Source: Echinostoma caproni (taxonomy: Eukaryota > Platyhelminthes > Trematoda > Plagiorchiida > Echinostomatidae). Taken from it: DNA of 64,000 nt. Where the stretch lies: the NCBI GenBank assembly GCA_900618425.1, contig UZAN01040589.1, forward strand, positions 6,539 to 70,538, in the 5' to 3' direction. This document shows, one piece after another, positions 1 through 10,004 of this stretch (position 1 is its first letter; each line of letters opens with the position of its first letter). A program made the position numbers and the translations under genes. The notes under the pieces are model-generated. The model did not search any database, had not been told where the DNA came from, and worked only from the letters and a program-made list of their open reading frames with translations.

Positions 1-540
1 GCATGGAGCATTCTGGGGCCTATTCAGTGGTTTTTCAACCAGCTCACGATAGACGCTTTCAGGCTGCTGTACGCTTCCCATGTCAAACCAAGATCTGAGC
101 ATGGTGGTGCGGCGACATACCCCTGCACGGTCGATGAACTGGCTAAGTTGGAGCGTGTACAACGTGCTGCCACTGGACTCGTTGTTGGACTACACGGGAC
201 CAGCTATGAAGATCGTCTACAGGTTACTGGTCTGTTCCCAATTGCGTATCGACGCCTAAGGGGAGATCTCAGCTGCCTGAGGAAGATCCTGAGAGGTGAT
301 ATGGGCCCAGAGCTGTAACAGTACTTCCATTTACGGACAGAGCACCGCACGCGGGGGCACGCTCTCACATTGCGGAAACTTCAGTCAGTTGGTCTTCCGT
401 TAGTCTACCGACTCTCGCGTAGGTCAACAACGCTCTGGAATTCTCTTCCAGCGGTTGTGGTGGAAGAGAAGACAGACGCTGCTTTCAAACGGCGTCTGGA
501 TGAGCACCTGAAGGGGCTATGGAGGAACGAACACTTGTGA
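1..540 (+). pseudogene. C-terminal end of a CR1/Jockey-like non-LTR retrotransposon reverse transcriptase
   Basis: Frame 1 from base 1 reads as the C-terminal 'thumb and tail' of a LINE reverse transcriptase. Seen in order are RLLYASHVKPRSEHGG, a helix with KLERVQRAATGLVVGL, SYEDRLQVTGLFPIAYRRLR and, near the end, TTLWNSLPAVVVEEKTDAAF then KRRLDEHL. The phrases 'LERVQRAAT', 'YEDRL...GL.P...RRLRGDL' and 'WNSLP..VV' are hallmarks of this family. The frame is broken by one TAA at 316-318 and resumes at once to a TGA at 538-540, so the copy is dead. The catalytic domain lies off the window to the left. The clade is inferred. Confidence 0.85.
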
Positions 541-597
541 CCGGACCTTCGACCCAGTGGTGATGGGGCTTACACGGGCACCCTGCCCTCTGCCCTC

Positions 598-624
598 AGT
601 CCTGAAGACTGAAGACTGAAGATT
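598..624 (+). repeat. Short tandem repeat tail of the LINE
   Basis: The unit GAAGACT is repeated about three times, some 60 bases after the LINE stop codon. A short tandem repeat instead of poly(A) is the usual 3' terminus of CR1-like LINEs, so this probably marks the element's 3' end. Confidence 0.6.
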
Positions 625-3600
625 TACGGTAAATATTTTCATCACCAAATGATCCGTTCTACATCTAGAATCATCAGAAGGAGAAGTCGCACTCCTGACA
701 ACTTATCCAAACTTAGAGATATGGATTCTTTCACCGATTTCACTTTCTTCCCCAATGCTGTTAACTCTTCCAGTTGTGAGCATCTTACATATTATCTTAA
801 CTTTTGCTATGATTAAATGAAGAACACTGCCTGCATGCCCATCTCAATAAACCGGTGTCTCATCCGAGTACGCGTTTTAAATTTAGGATTTTTTGTGCAC
901 GCACTACCACATATAAAAACAACATGATCCCTTATTTTGCTCGTATCTTGGTCAACCCAGCAAATATTATTACTGACTTGAATAATCTTCTGTCACATTA
1001 GGATTTTATCACATCCATTTTTTTCACTTATATATATTTCTTCTTTTCCAACGCTTAACGTTTTCCTCCCTGTAACTTGTCGAAAGTGTTAAAAATTCAT
1101 CCTATTGGGTGCATTAAGCTTTACTTCACTTGAACTTACTATTTGATTCAGATCACCGACAATCCGAACCCTGCAACTAGACTGGATTTTACTATAAGAG
1201 TGAGTAATGCACAAATATGAATGAAGCAATCACAAATAGGCCGAAGTAATTCCATACAGTGGTCAACTTCCTCCAATAATTCCGTTCCATATCAAGTTAG
1301 TTTATCTACTTGAGTCACAAACACACCTGGTCGGTTTCTCAATAAACAATACAATTACTGTGCATCTTCTGCTTATTTCAAAGGTAAGTTTAGTTTATCA
1401 CTTTCCAGACGCAACATGCGGAGTTTACCTGCACAGTCTGAATTGATTACACAATGAAATTGATTCGAATCATGTTGAAATCACTTTGTGATCACGCTAC
1501 AAGCAATCCTATTAGTTAGTTAGTTCCCGGTCCAACGATAGAAGTGCACTACTTGGGAAATTTTGTTTAAGGATGGTTTAGACGAGCTGCAACCCTGGGT
1601 AGCTCTTATTAAATTGATACTAGAGAAATAAACTAAATGCATTTTGTAAGTAACCGCACCAGAAATAAGAAGGGATCTTTGTTCAAGTTCACGTGTTTAT
1701 CCAACGAATAAATTTACCAATTTATTCTGACCAACCACAACACTTGGTGCATCCTGCAAATCAGCCAATCGGAGCTTCACATTTCCGATTCCACATTGAC
1801 AACATCATGCTCCACTGGCGCATTCATTTTTCGTACGCGCTCGCACGGTTTACGCGCATAGTAGCTCACCAACATCATGCATTACTCATCCACAGCACAC
1901 GTGCTCACATGGCTGCGTGCATGCGACTGAGTGTCAAACAATCACATTATATAATGTGCTTTCTCTTGATGCTTCCCTACAAGTTGTATCACAATTTTGT
2001 TCTTAGCCTATGAGAAGAATTATCGATTTTATAGACTATAGTGGAGCAGCACATTCTCCTGGCTGACAGGTCATATTCTCATAACTCGTTCGGGCGTTGG
2101 CGTCCGTTTAGGCCCAAGTTATTCACGTGTTCAGAACCGCAATAACATGGCATGTGGCGGGAAGACATTCTAATTGCCTGCTGAACAACGATTGGCAAAC
2201 TCATTGCGTAAGAGATAAAGATGAAAAAGTTACAGTTTGGCAATATCACAGGATGTTTAAAGACTATTGTGTAATCAAAACGATATGAAGGTAACACGTG
2301 ACAGAGCACACTTCAGACAGAAAAATACAATCATGGTTTGTTAATTCGTGTTCACAGTTTTAAAACGGAAGTCTTTGTGGCGGGACAAGACGCTATGAAT
2401 GATCTTCTTTCTTTATTTTGGCGACTGATTCTCCACAAAGCGACAAAAATGCTTACGTGAATTGGAAAGCTAAGTAATCTTTGACGCGGATCGTACAATC
2501 GTTCAGTAGATCTGCATCCCATGGGGTAGTTTTTTCTGCTCTTTCTCTCTCTGTGAATCACAGATGATTGTCAGTGCGAAGCTAAGGCGAGGACGAACTA
2601 GGAGCGAATCCCAGAGAGATTTATTTCGAAAAAGAGACGTTATGAACTGTTCTTGTGGTTTCGGCGAGTTACTGGTTGCACCAATGCCCGCCAGTTTGAA
2701 TCCCGTGTTTTGATTGCTGGTATTTTTACAAAACGATTTTAAGAACAAGGTAACATCTAAAATGATGTGAGAAAATAATCAAAACCAGGAATTTTCTATA
2801 TAAGATCACTCCAAGGATGGATAAGTACTTTTTTACGTTTTCTCATAGTCAATGAGAGTAATAGCCTGGCAATCAGTAATTTGGATCAATGCAATTACTC
2901 TCGTTTACCTTGGTTTATTTTCAATAAATCAATCGTTTCACCATTTGTCATGTCTATCGCTTCCAGTGACTGATGCTAATAATGAAACACAAACGGTGTT
3001 TCACAGGTGTACGACGAAAAATAAAGAGAATTCACTCAGCTGTATTCGACCACATTGTGCGGTTACGGCTAGCCCTAAATGGAACCTGGAGACTCGTGGC
3101 TTATTTTCATCTCGCTTCACGCGTTCTCTCCTCGTCGAAAACAATTAGGTTGTCAGGACATTTAGTGGTAGTGGAGAGCATATGGGTAGAGATTCGGTTT
3201 TGTAGTGTACAAGCCCAAATTCTACAACCTCTCGGTTGAAAGTTAACCTCGAACGGCATGGTTGTGATCAGATGATCACCAGTAATCAATAGCCAAGTTT
3301 ATGCAACGCAAAAATTGAGAACAATTTTTTCATTATTAGGAAGAACGTTTACCTATAAATATACTCTGATTTAAGAGTGAATCAAGAGGACGCAGAGATG
3401 GTAGTAGAACGGGATCAAAGTGGAAAAAAACCCGACAAGGGCAAAAACCCTATTTGGGCGTGGATATGTACAGAGCATATTGCCATATCACTAATACAAG
3501 ACAGAGTACCATTCACAGACTCCAATGAAACACGGAGTGAGTGAGGATTCGCAAAAATTGTGTTTTTCCAAGCAGCTGAAAATCCGAGAGCTTCGAACAA

Positions 3601-4684
3601 CTGAAGTTGATTTTTAAACCGGACGTGTCAACACATGTCTGCTGGCGCCCATCATCACTCCCTTTGTACAATACTGCGACAAATGATATGACTAATGAGA
3701 TTCGTTCTGCATTCCGTAGAGCCGGCTGAGTGATTGGGGTTACCAATAAAGTGATCAGATACCGAATTGATTACCAGAGGTGGAGGGAGGAGGTTGATAT
3801 TCGTGTGTGTGTGTGTGTGTGTGCACCTCTGTGCGTCACATCGTTTTCGGTAATGCGGAATGATTACAGGTTGGAATGAAAGTTCATGAAGTTTTGGAAC
3901 TTAATTCACTCACTCAGTAGTCTTGAACGCATTTCCCAGCTATTCCATTTAATTCAGCATCATCTAAACTTTACCGTTATCAAATCCAATGAAAGTGTAA
4001 CCAATGAGGAATTATTGTGTTCCTCTATCGGAAATTAATTGATTACTTTAGGATAAAACTATGTGATATCGCGCTCATCCGTCATTGTTGTCAAAACTAT
4101 CAAACTTCCGATGGCAGTAAAGTGCTTCCGATGCTTTGATTGATGTTACGTGATGACGCCATTTGTGACATAGAACAAAATTTCAGAATCATTTCGGTCA
4201 AATATTTGCTCATGCCATAGCTTGAAACCCGATCGCTTTGTTGAGCACTAAAATTGAATTTGTAGTTTATAATTTTAGGTATGCAATTAGATTTTTGTCA
4301 AAAAGAATCGATTAGTACAATCGACATTAACGGTGTCAAAGAAGTACGTAAACAGATTAAGGTGAATTGTTTTGTGATAACAAACAGGCATAAATCAACT
4401 TGTAGTGAATTAATGACGGCAACATTTCTTCGGCTTTCCTTTCATGGTCCATTCAATTGTTAATGACTTCCTAAAATTTATAAACTGTTGTCTTCATTAA
4501 TTATGCTTTGGCTTCCATCAGTCATAAACATCACAAAACAGTTCACTGAAAAATGCTAAGCTGCATAAAGTTGAAATAATTAAGTATGCTCCTTTCCAAC
4601 TATTGGGCCGAACTATATTTATGGTATCAATCAGTAAATAATAGTGTCACGCGAATCACCTGCTTACAAATACATTTATATATT
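625..4684. other. Unassigned non-coding stretch
   Basis: AT-rich sequence with no ORF that resembles a known protein. Small ORFs such as 1693-2013 and 2852-3148 have no recognisable motif. The only local structure noted is a TG microsatellite at 3802-3823. Confidence 0.6.
3802..3823 (+). repeat. (TG)n microsatellite
   Basis: About eleven TG units in an otherwise unique stretch. Confidence 0.9.
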
Positions 4685-4736
4685 CGTCGTGTATATAGCA
4701 AATGAAATTTAACCAAATCCCCCATTAGTCACATGA
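4685..4736. repeat. Inverted 20-mer and 32-bp direct repeat flanking a SINE
   Basis: Bases 4685-4704 are the exact reverse complement of 5020-5039. Immediately after, 4705-4736 is a direct copy of 5052-5083 with two mismatches. The direct pair brackets the SINE and could be a long target-site duplication. The inverted pair shows that a piece of the SINE tail already sat here in the opposite orientation. Confidence 0.7.
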
Positions 4737-4883
4737 AATAATCAGTCAGGTTGTGAATGTTTCCAATCGAGTCATAACCCTGCAGATTAGTGCTCAGTTG
4801 AGCAGGGTCCGTGGCTCGCAACAAACTTTCAAAGATGGGTTGTGCTATATCGTGTAAATGGAAAATGAAAAACGGTCTGATCA

Positions 4884-5083
4884 GCTGCCCGGTGGCTTAG
4901 TGGTTAGCACGCTTGAGTTCTGCCCATGAAGTCCCAGGTTCGATGGATTCGCACTACTGATGAGACCCAACCAGGTCGAAACAGCTGTCCAGTGCTTCCG
5001 AGCTTTTCAGTTCACGCTTCATTTGCTATATACACGACGAATTCCCATTGGAAATTTAACCAAATCCTCCATTACTCACATGA
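4884..5083 (+). mobile_element. tRNA-derived SINE carrying a hammerhead ribozyme (family A)
   Basis: A Pol III box A-like sequence (TGGCTTAGTGGTTAGCAC, 4893-4910) and a box B-like GGTTCGATG (4937-4945) are spaced as in a tRNA. They are followed by a hammerhead core (4951-4995) and a tail that recurs on the - strand near 56.8 kb. Shared tail phrases are CAGTTCACGCTTCATTTGCT and ACGACGAATTCC. SINEs with an embedded hammerhead are known from schistosomes (the Sm-alpha type); assigning this element to that class is inference from architecture. It lies just upstream of an oppositely oriented tRNA-like SINE. Confidence 0.8.
4951..4995 (+). ncRNA. Hammerhead ribozyme, type I, apparently complete core
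   Basis: The core CTGATGA is at 4957-4963. Stem II is GACC/GGTC (4964-4967 with 4974-4977) closed by a six-base loop. The second core segment GAAA is at 4978-4981. Stem III is ACAG/CTGT (4981-4984 with 4985-4988) with no loop, followed by C at 4989, giving a GUC cleavage triplet and cutting after 4989. Stem I is GCACT/AGTGC (4951-4955 with 4991-4995) with one A-C mismatch next to the core. All invariant core bases are present. The loopless stem III suggests that it would work best as a dimer or in a tandem transcript, as inferred for other very small hammerheads. Confidence 0.8.
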
Positions 5084-5107
5084 CATTTATATATATTAGA
5101 AGTGTAG

Positions 5108-5197
5108 TATTTTCACTGGGATTGGAACCCACGCATAGATGCCGCCTAAGCTTTTTTTACAGGGCACACTCTATCAGCTGAGCTACGAGGCCATACC
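5108..5197 (-). mobile_element. tRNA-like SINE head (family E)
   Basis: On the - strand, GGCCTCGTAGCTCAGCTGAT resembles the 5' half and box A of a tRNA, and GGGTTCCAATCCC is a box B with one change. Between them is an A-rich loop and GGCGGC, shared with the copies at 23.7 kb (-) and 60.05 kb (+). The acceptor stem does not pair, so this is a tRNA-derived repeat rather than a functional tRNA. Confidence 0.65.
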
Positions 5198-5498
5198 GTT
5201 AGCACTGATATTTTCACGTTTGGAGTGCCCATGCAACTTACAGAGGCACATGGCATCCACCAGGTAGCATGTAAGCTGGCTGCCATGGCAGGTTTTCTTT
5301 AGAATCGTATAGACTTGTGAGCAATCATAAGACTTCCATCTGCCAAAAAAGACAATAAAATATATTCCGTCGACTTGCAAACGAGTATGTTGCCAACGCA
5401 AACACAATAAAGAAAAGAAGGGGTGGGATCCAGAAACAGAAGAAAGAACTCTGTATATCAAGGTTACCGTGCCACGCATTGATGCTACTAACTCACTA

Positions 5499-6517
5499 CG
5501 AGGGGTGAGCAAAACGTTCCCAGATGCACAAAAAGTTTTATTTGTTACACAAAATTAAACATTACATTTTCTCGAAGTATGCTCCATCAGCGTTCATGCA
5601 CAATTCCATGCGCTCAAATCATTTGGTGATGGACCATGCCGAAGCGGGTAACCCTTCGACCAGCTCAATGAAGGCTCCAAATGCAGCTGTTGGCGGGTTC
5701 TGTCGAATTCCACGTATCTTGCGCTTGAAATTTTGGGAACAGAAAATATCACACGGAACCAGGTCTGGACTGTAAGGTAAGCATGTGTTCTCTATCCAGA
5801 AAATTGCCGAAGACATGGGACCTGCGTACAGGTGGGTTGTCATGGTGCATCAAGGTCCCTCGTGCTCGAGTCTGCGGACGGAACCTAGCAACAGCTCCCA
5901 GCGCTTTTGGGAAACAGTGGGTGAGGTACCAGTCTCAGGTGACTGTGCTTGACTGTACGAGTGGTACAGTAGCCACACGACCGTTTTTGGTCTTGAACAA
6001 ACACACCATCTGCTTTGTCATACTGCACTGGCGTCGGAATTCCAAAGGCGGCATCCCACCAATCAGCATCCACTGAGCCAGTCGTTGCTTGGTTTCTGGG
6101 TCGAAACTGTAAACCCAGGTCTCATCACCATTGATGATCTCCCAAACTGCATTAGATTGTCCCCCATCAAACCTGGCAAGCTTGGTGCGGCACCAATTCA
6201 CCCGAACTGCTTTCTGTTCCTCACTGAGCTGATTGAGTACCCAGAGTGCACAAACTTTGCGAAGGTAGAATGTAGAATGGTGTGGGTTGATCCCAATGAG
6301 GTCCCGATGGCGTTCACCAACTGTACCACTGTCACCCGCGCATCTTCCTCCACCATCACATGCACAGCAGCAATGTTGTCCGCTGTGGTAGCTTCCACAA
6401 GTCAATCCCACTGTGTCTCATCATCCAGGGGTCGCCTGCCACACTTGATTTCCGCAAACCACTCAGACGCAGTGCTTCTGGAAGGCGCGCCATCACCAAA
6501 GGCCGATCTAAAATGAT
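5499..6517 (-). pseudogene. Degenerate mariner-family transposase
   Basis: Read from high to low coordinate on the - strand, the pieces follow mariner order. An N-terminal HTH piece (AFGDGAPSRSTASEWFAEIK, about 6515-6450) and a second HTH with DARVTVVQLVNAIGTSLGS (6340-6290) come first. Then follow LSEEQKAVRVNWCRTKLARF, GDETWVYSFDPETKQ with the first catalytic Asp, a second block HHDN with the second Asp (near 5845), and YSPDLVPCDIF with the third (near 5770). The C-terminal FERMELCMNADGAYFEK ends near 5563. At least two frameshifts separate the blocks, so it is dead. A possible terminal repeat begins at 5499 (CGAGGGGTGAGCAAAACG) next to a TA. The matching right end was not convincingly found. 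Confidence 0.88.
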
Positions 6518-6670
6518 CAACACTCACAACTACTTACCACCCCTCAAAATAACTGTGAGTTGAATGAGAATAATCAATCGAGCCTTGTAGGTTCGTGGGC
6601 AAATCAGCCCGTAACTTGAATAGAAGTCCTGATTTGGTGGGAAGCTTTCGATTGGAGTTAACAGGTTTTT

Positions 6671-6939
6671 ATCTGTGTCTCCCTTCGTTGCTGTCCTGCC
6701 AAATGAACTGACTGACTATCACTGAAGACGACACCTGAACAAACATGAATTGGCAATTTGGTTCAACCGTGGTATGAGTTGGTTGGCATGGTGGTAACGC
6801 ACACGCCTTCCATGCAATGGGTTCGGATTTCATATCCCGGACGGAACGGTGGATATGCACTACTGATGAGCTCTAATAAGAGCAAAGCTGGAGTCTAGTG
6901 CTTCCGAGTGTATGATTGAATCAATGAACTGAGGATTGT
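6671..6939 (+). mobile_element. SINE family C, copy 1
   Basis: This 269-bp unit is repeated without gaps at 9736-10004, differing at about four positions. It holds a tRNA-like promoter region (TGGCATGGTGGTAACGCAC as box A, GGGTTCGGATTTC as a weak box B) followed by a hammerhead-like module and the tail CTTCCGAGTGTATG. The very high identity implies recent amplification or duplication compared with the other repeats here. Confidence 0.8.
6857..6901 (+). ncRNA. Hammerhead-like module with defective second core
   Basis: Stem I GCACTA/TAGTGC (6857-6862 with 6896-6901) is perfect, CTGATGA is intact at 6863-6869, and stem II is GCTC/GAGC (6870-6873 with 6880-6883). After stem II the sequence is AAAG instead of GAAA, so the conserved G12 is missing. 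GTC precedes the expected cleavage point at 6895. It probably does not self-cleave. Confidence 0.6.
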
Positions 6940-9735
6940 TAGTTGAATGCAGTTGAATTCGACCACACAAGAGGTCCGTGAAAGGTGGATTTACCAGCTG
7001 TTTCAATGTCAAACGTGATTAATAGCAGATGTGTTTGTTAGACTTTCAGGTAACTACGGATATGTGCATCTGGGTCACTATTCAACTTAGGAATTCTATA
7101 CTTGGCATAATTTTGCCGCTGGGCTTACTTTAGATGCCACAGTGATGTTCTTTGTCATAGCACAATTACAGGAGCACTCAAACCGGTTCTTCCGTTGTTT
7201 GAGGAGTATAGAAGTAAACAGGTACCGAGGCTGCACGGGGTCATCTTTTCTTGTAACATTTTAAAATTCAACCGAGTCCTGTAAAAAATGGATGTATCAG
7301 ATAATTTTTCTACCGTTCGGAGAAATTCCGTTTGGTTGATAATTCCGTGTTGTAACGACTCACACGTTTGCGGGACTGTTTGGCTTTGATTAGATAATTA
7401 TATTCTTCCAATAAAACAAAACTGTTTTCGGTGACTTCATTCTCAGGACATTACAATAAGATTTATTTAAGAAAATAAGTGGAAGGTGACTCCTTGAGGT
7501 CCCTTCTTTCTTACTTATATGTGATTTTAATGGCTCGAAAGTGCGCTTTCCGAAAACATGTGATCGCCTACGATCGATGTCCCGATTACAACGGTGGGCT
7601 TGTTCTGTTATACAAAGCTGTTTAATGATATTGATGGTTAGTGGATTATTAGAAAATTGAATTATTTTATCGTTTGGTGTTGGAACCGTTTTTCGGACAT
7701 CTATTCTCCTCCACCAGCTGGATGTGATTCGTCGTCATCAATGATATTCCACTCGACTGACGATAGAAATGGAGAGTGATAAGGGCTAGTGCTAACCGGA
7801 ATTCAATTTTCTAATGCTAACCGAACATTTATTTTCATCTTTCATTTTTCGTCTAAACACTTGATTCCTTTTCGTACGCCTATTGCTCAGCTGAACTGTG
7901 AAGTCTATTCTAATATAACTGTGGTCAGATTGAGGTGAAGTTGATAATTTATTCCGTAGACTCAAATTGCGATGGAGTGTACTTTGTAGGGTTTGATTGT
8001 AAAACATGTAAAACTAAGCTTAATAGTCGGTTTGTTTCTCTGTCTCAAAATCATCTAAACAGACTCTGTCCGTATGCGTCGATGTACAGACAAATGTGGT
8101 TGCACGCGCGTACGGCAGAATCTGTCTATCCATAGATCTGTATAAGGATAAATGTTCTTGATTGTTTATGGCAATTCATCTGGTTTGCCCGTTTCCAGAC
8201 GGGACGTGTGTTGCCTAATCAAAGGATATGGCCTAGTCTTTGTTACGTCAGAAACATCATCCCAGTCCCCAAAGAAGAAATGGTTTATTTCGTCAAAACA
8301 ATCAAATAAATTAACTCACCCATATAGGGGAACAAATGCCATTCTACTCGAATAATATTCATCAATTTGTGATCGTCGAGTTGTATGTGGGATACTGAAC
8401 CCGGGGTGTGGGGTGTGGGGGTAGTTACAGGCACACAGGCACACAGACGTCCTCGAACGCACATGCACAGTTTCCATTCCTCGTGGGATTAGAATCAACG
8501 GGAGAACACCCCGGACGTTTTTGTTTGATGTACGTTCAACGCTACGTCAGATCCCGTAACTTTCGATTTTGACCTTATTTCATTGTTTTCCACCTGCTTT
8601 TAATTCGTACCAAGGATTAATATTATTCTTGTGCTCTTCACTACCACTCATCGAACTGTAAGTGAAAGGGACTAATCTTGTTAAAAAAGGTTAAGGATAG
8701 ATTCGTCACTCTCTTTCTCCGAAGCGTTCCTCTACACTTAAACATAAAATCGTACATGCGGGCCTGTCAAGATCACAGTCCCGTTATCAAAATTGGTATA
8801 TTGTGCTGCATACTACATACCTCAATTCACCTCTTCGTAGTTTGCCACTCATTGTATCGATAACATGAGCCACTTTTCCACACTTTTGTGAGCACAATAT
8901 CTTGTAGTGGATTCACCATTGTACGTTTGCTCTTGGAATGTATGCATAATCAACCGTTCTTACTCGATCAAACACGAATTATCATCTCATTGCATAGCAT
9001 CCAAGACCGTGCGCTCCGTACCAATACACGACCTCCTGTCACTTCTGTATCCCCCGAGCAGTCCATAAATGTGTTGCAATCTGCTGCTTGACCGCACTGT
9101 TAGGTAGTCAGTGATTAAAAATAATGGTAAAACAAAATTAAAACATTATTCACAGTATATACTCTATGACCATTGGCTGATTAGTTCCCAACTCGGTTTT
9201 AATTCTTCGACTTCTCAGCCTTCTAATGATGATCTCAATGAGTGGTTACAACGGAGTAAAACAATTCTGGCTCTTCACACTTTCCTACTTTGTCTAGTGA
9301 CCGCCATCAGATGGAAACATGGCTAGCCCCTCTGGGTTGGGTATAAAAAGTATGTCCGGCAAACGGGTTTTTAGCCGCTAATCGAAACGATCAGCTCTTT
9401 TTGTCCCACTAGTTTCCGTAGGACTGAAAAGACTGGTAGACTTGGGCTCGGATGTCGACCAACAGGTAGACTGATTTATGTATGAAAAAGTGTTCTACCG
9501 TTTTTGCCAATGAATTATCAAAAACAAACAGTATTTTTTAATCATATAGATCTTACACCCTTGATGACCCATATTGAAATTAATTTCATAAAATATCAGT
9601 CTTATTTTGTTTGATAAGATAATTATTGAAACGTAAAGCATAAAATTGTCAGTCTTTTAGGTTCAAGAGTTTAAAAAATGGGACAAAATGGAAGTTATTT
9701 TATACTTCATCACTGATCCTTCACTTATGGTGTAA
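6940..9735. other. Unassigned non-coding stretch
   Basis: No ORF with recognisable protein motifs on either strand. The short ORFs here are low in coding character. No tRNA-like or ribozyme module was seen between the two family C SINE copies. Confidence 0.6.
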
Positions 9736-10004
9736 ATCTGTGTCTCCCTTCGTTGCTGTCCTGTCAAATGAACTGACTGACTATCACTGAAGACGACACC
9801 TGAACAAACATGAATTGGCAATTTGGTTCAACCGTGGTATGAGTTGGTTGGCATGGTGGTAACGCACACGCCTTCCATGCAATGGGTTCGGATTTCATAT
9901 CCCGGACGGAACGGTGGATATGCACTACTGATGAGCTCTAATAAGAGCAAAGCTGGAGTCTAGTGCTTCCGAGTGTATGGTTGAGTCGATGAACTGAGGA
10001 TTGT
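9736..10004 (+). mobile_element. SINE family C, copy 2
   Basis: Near-identical to 6671-6939: same length and orientation, about four substitutions, three of them clustered in the last 30 bases. The same tRNA-like promoter and hammerhead-like module are present. Flanks differ, so this is a dispersed or locally copied repeat and not a large segmental duplication. Confidence 0.8.
9922..9966 (+). ncRNA. Hammerhead-like module with defective second core, copy 2
   Basis: Same sequence as the module at 6857-6901: perfect six-base stem I, intact CTGATGA, a GCTC/GAGC stem II, but AAAG in place of GAAA. The defect is shared by both copies, so it probably belonged to the source element. Confidence 0.6.

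Noticed and set aside
5935..6516. + strand ORF 6085-6516 as a gene
   Set aside because: It is the antisense shadow of the mariner transposase, whose - strand reading has clear family motifs.
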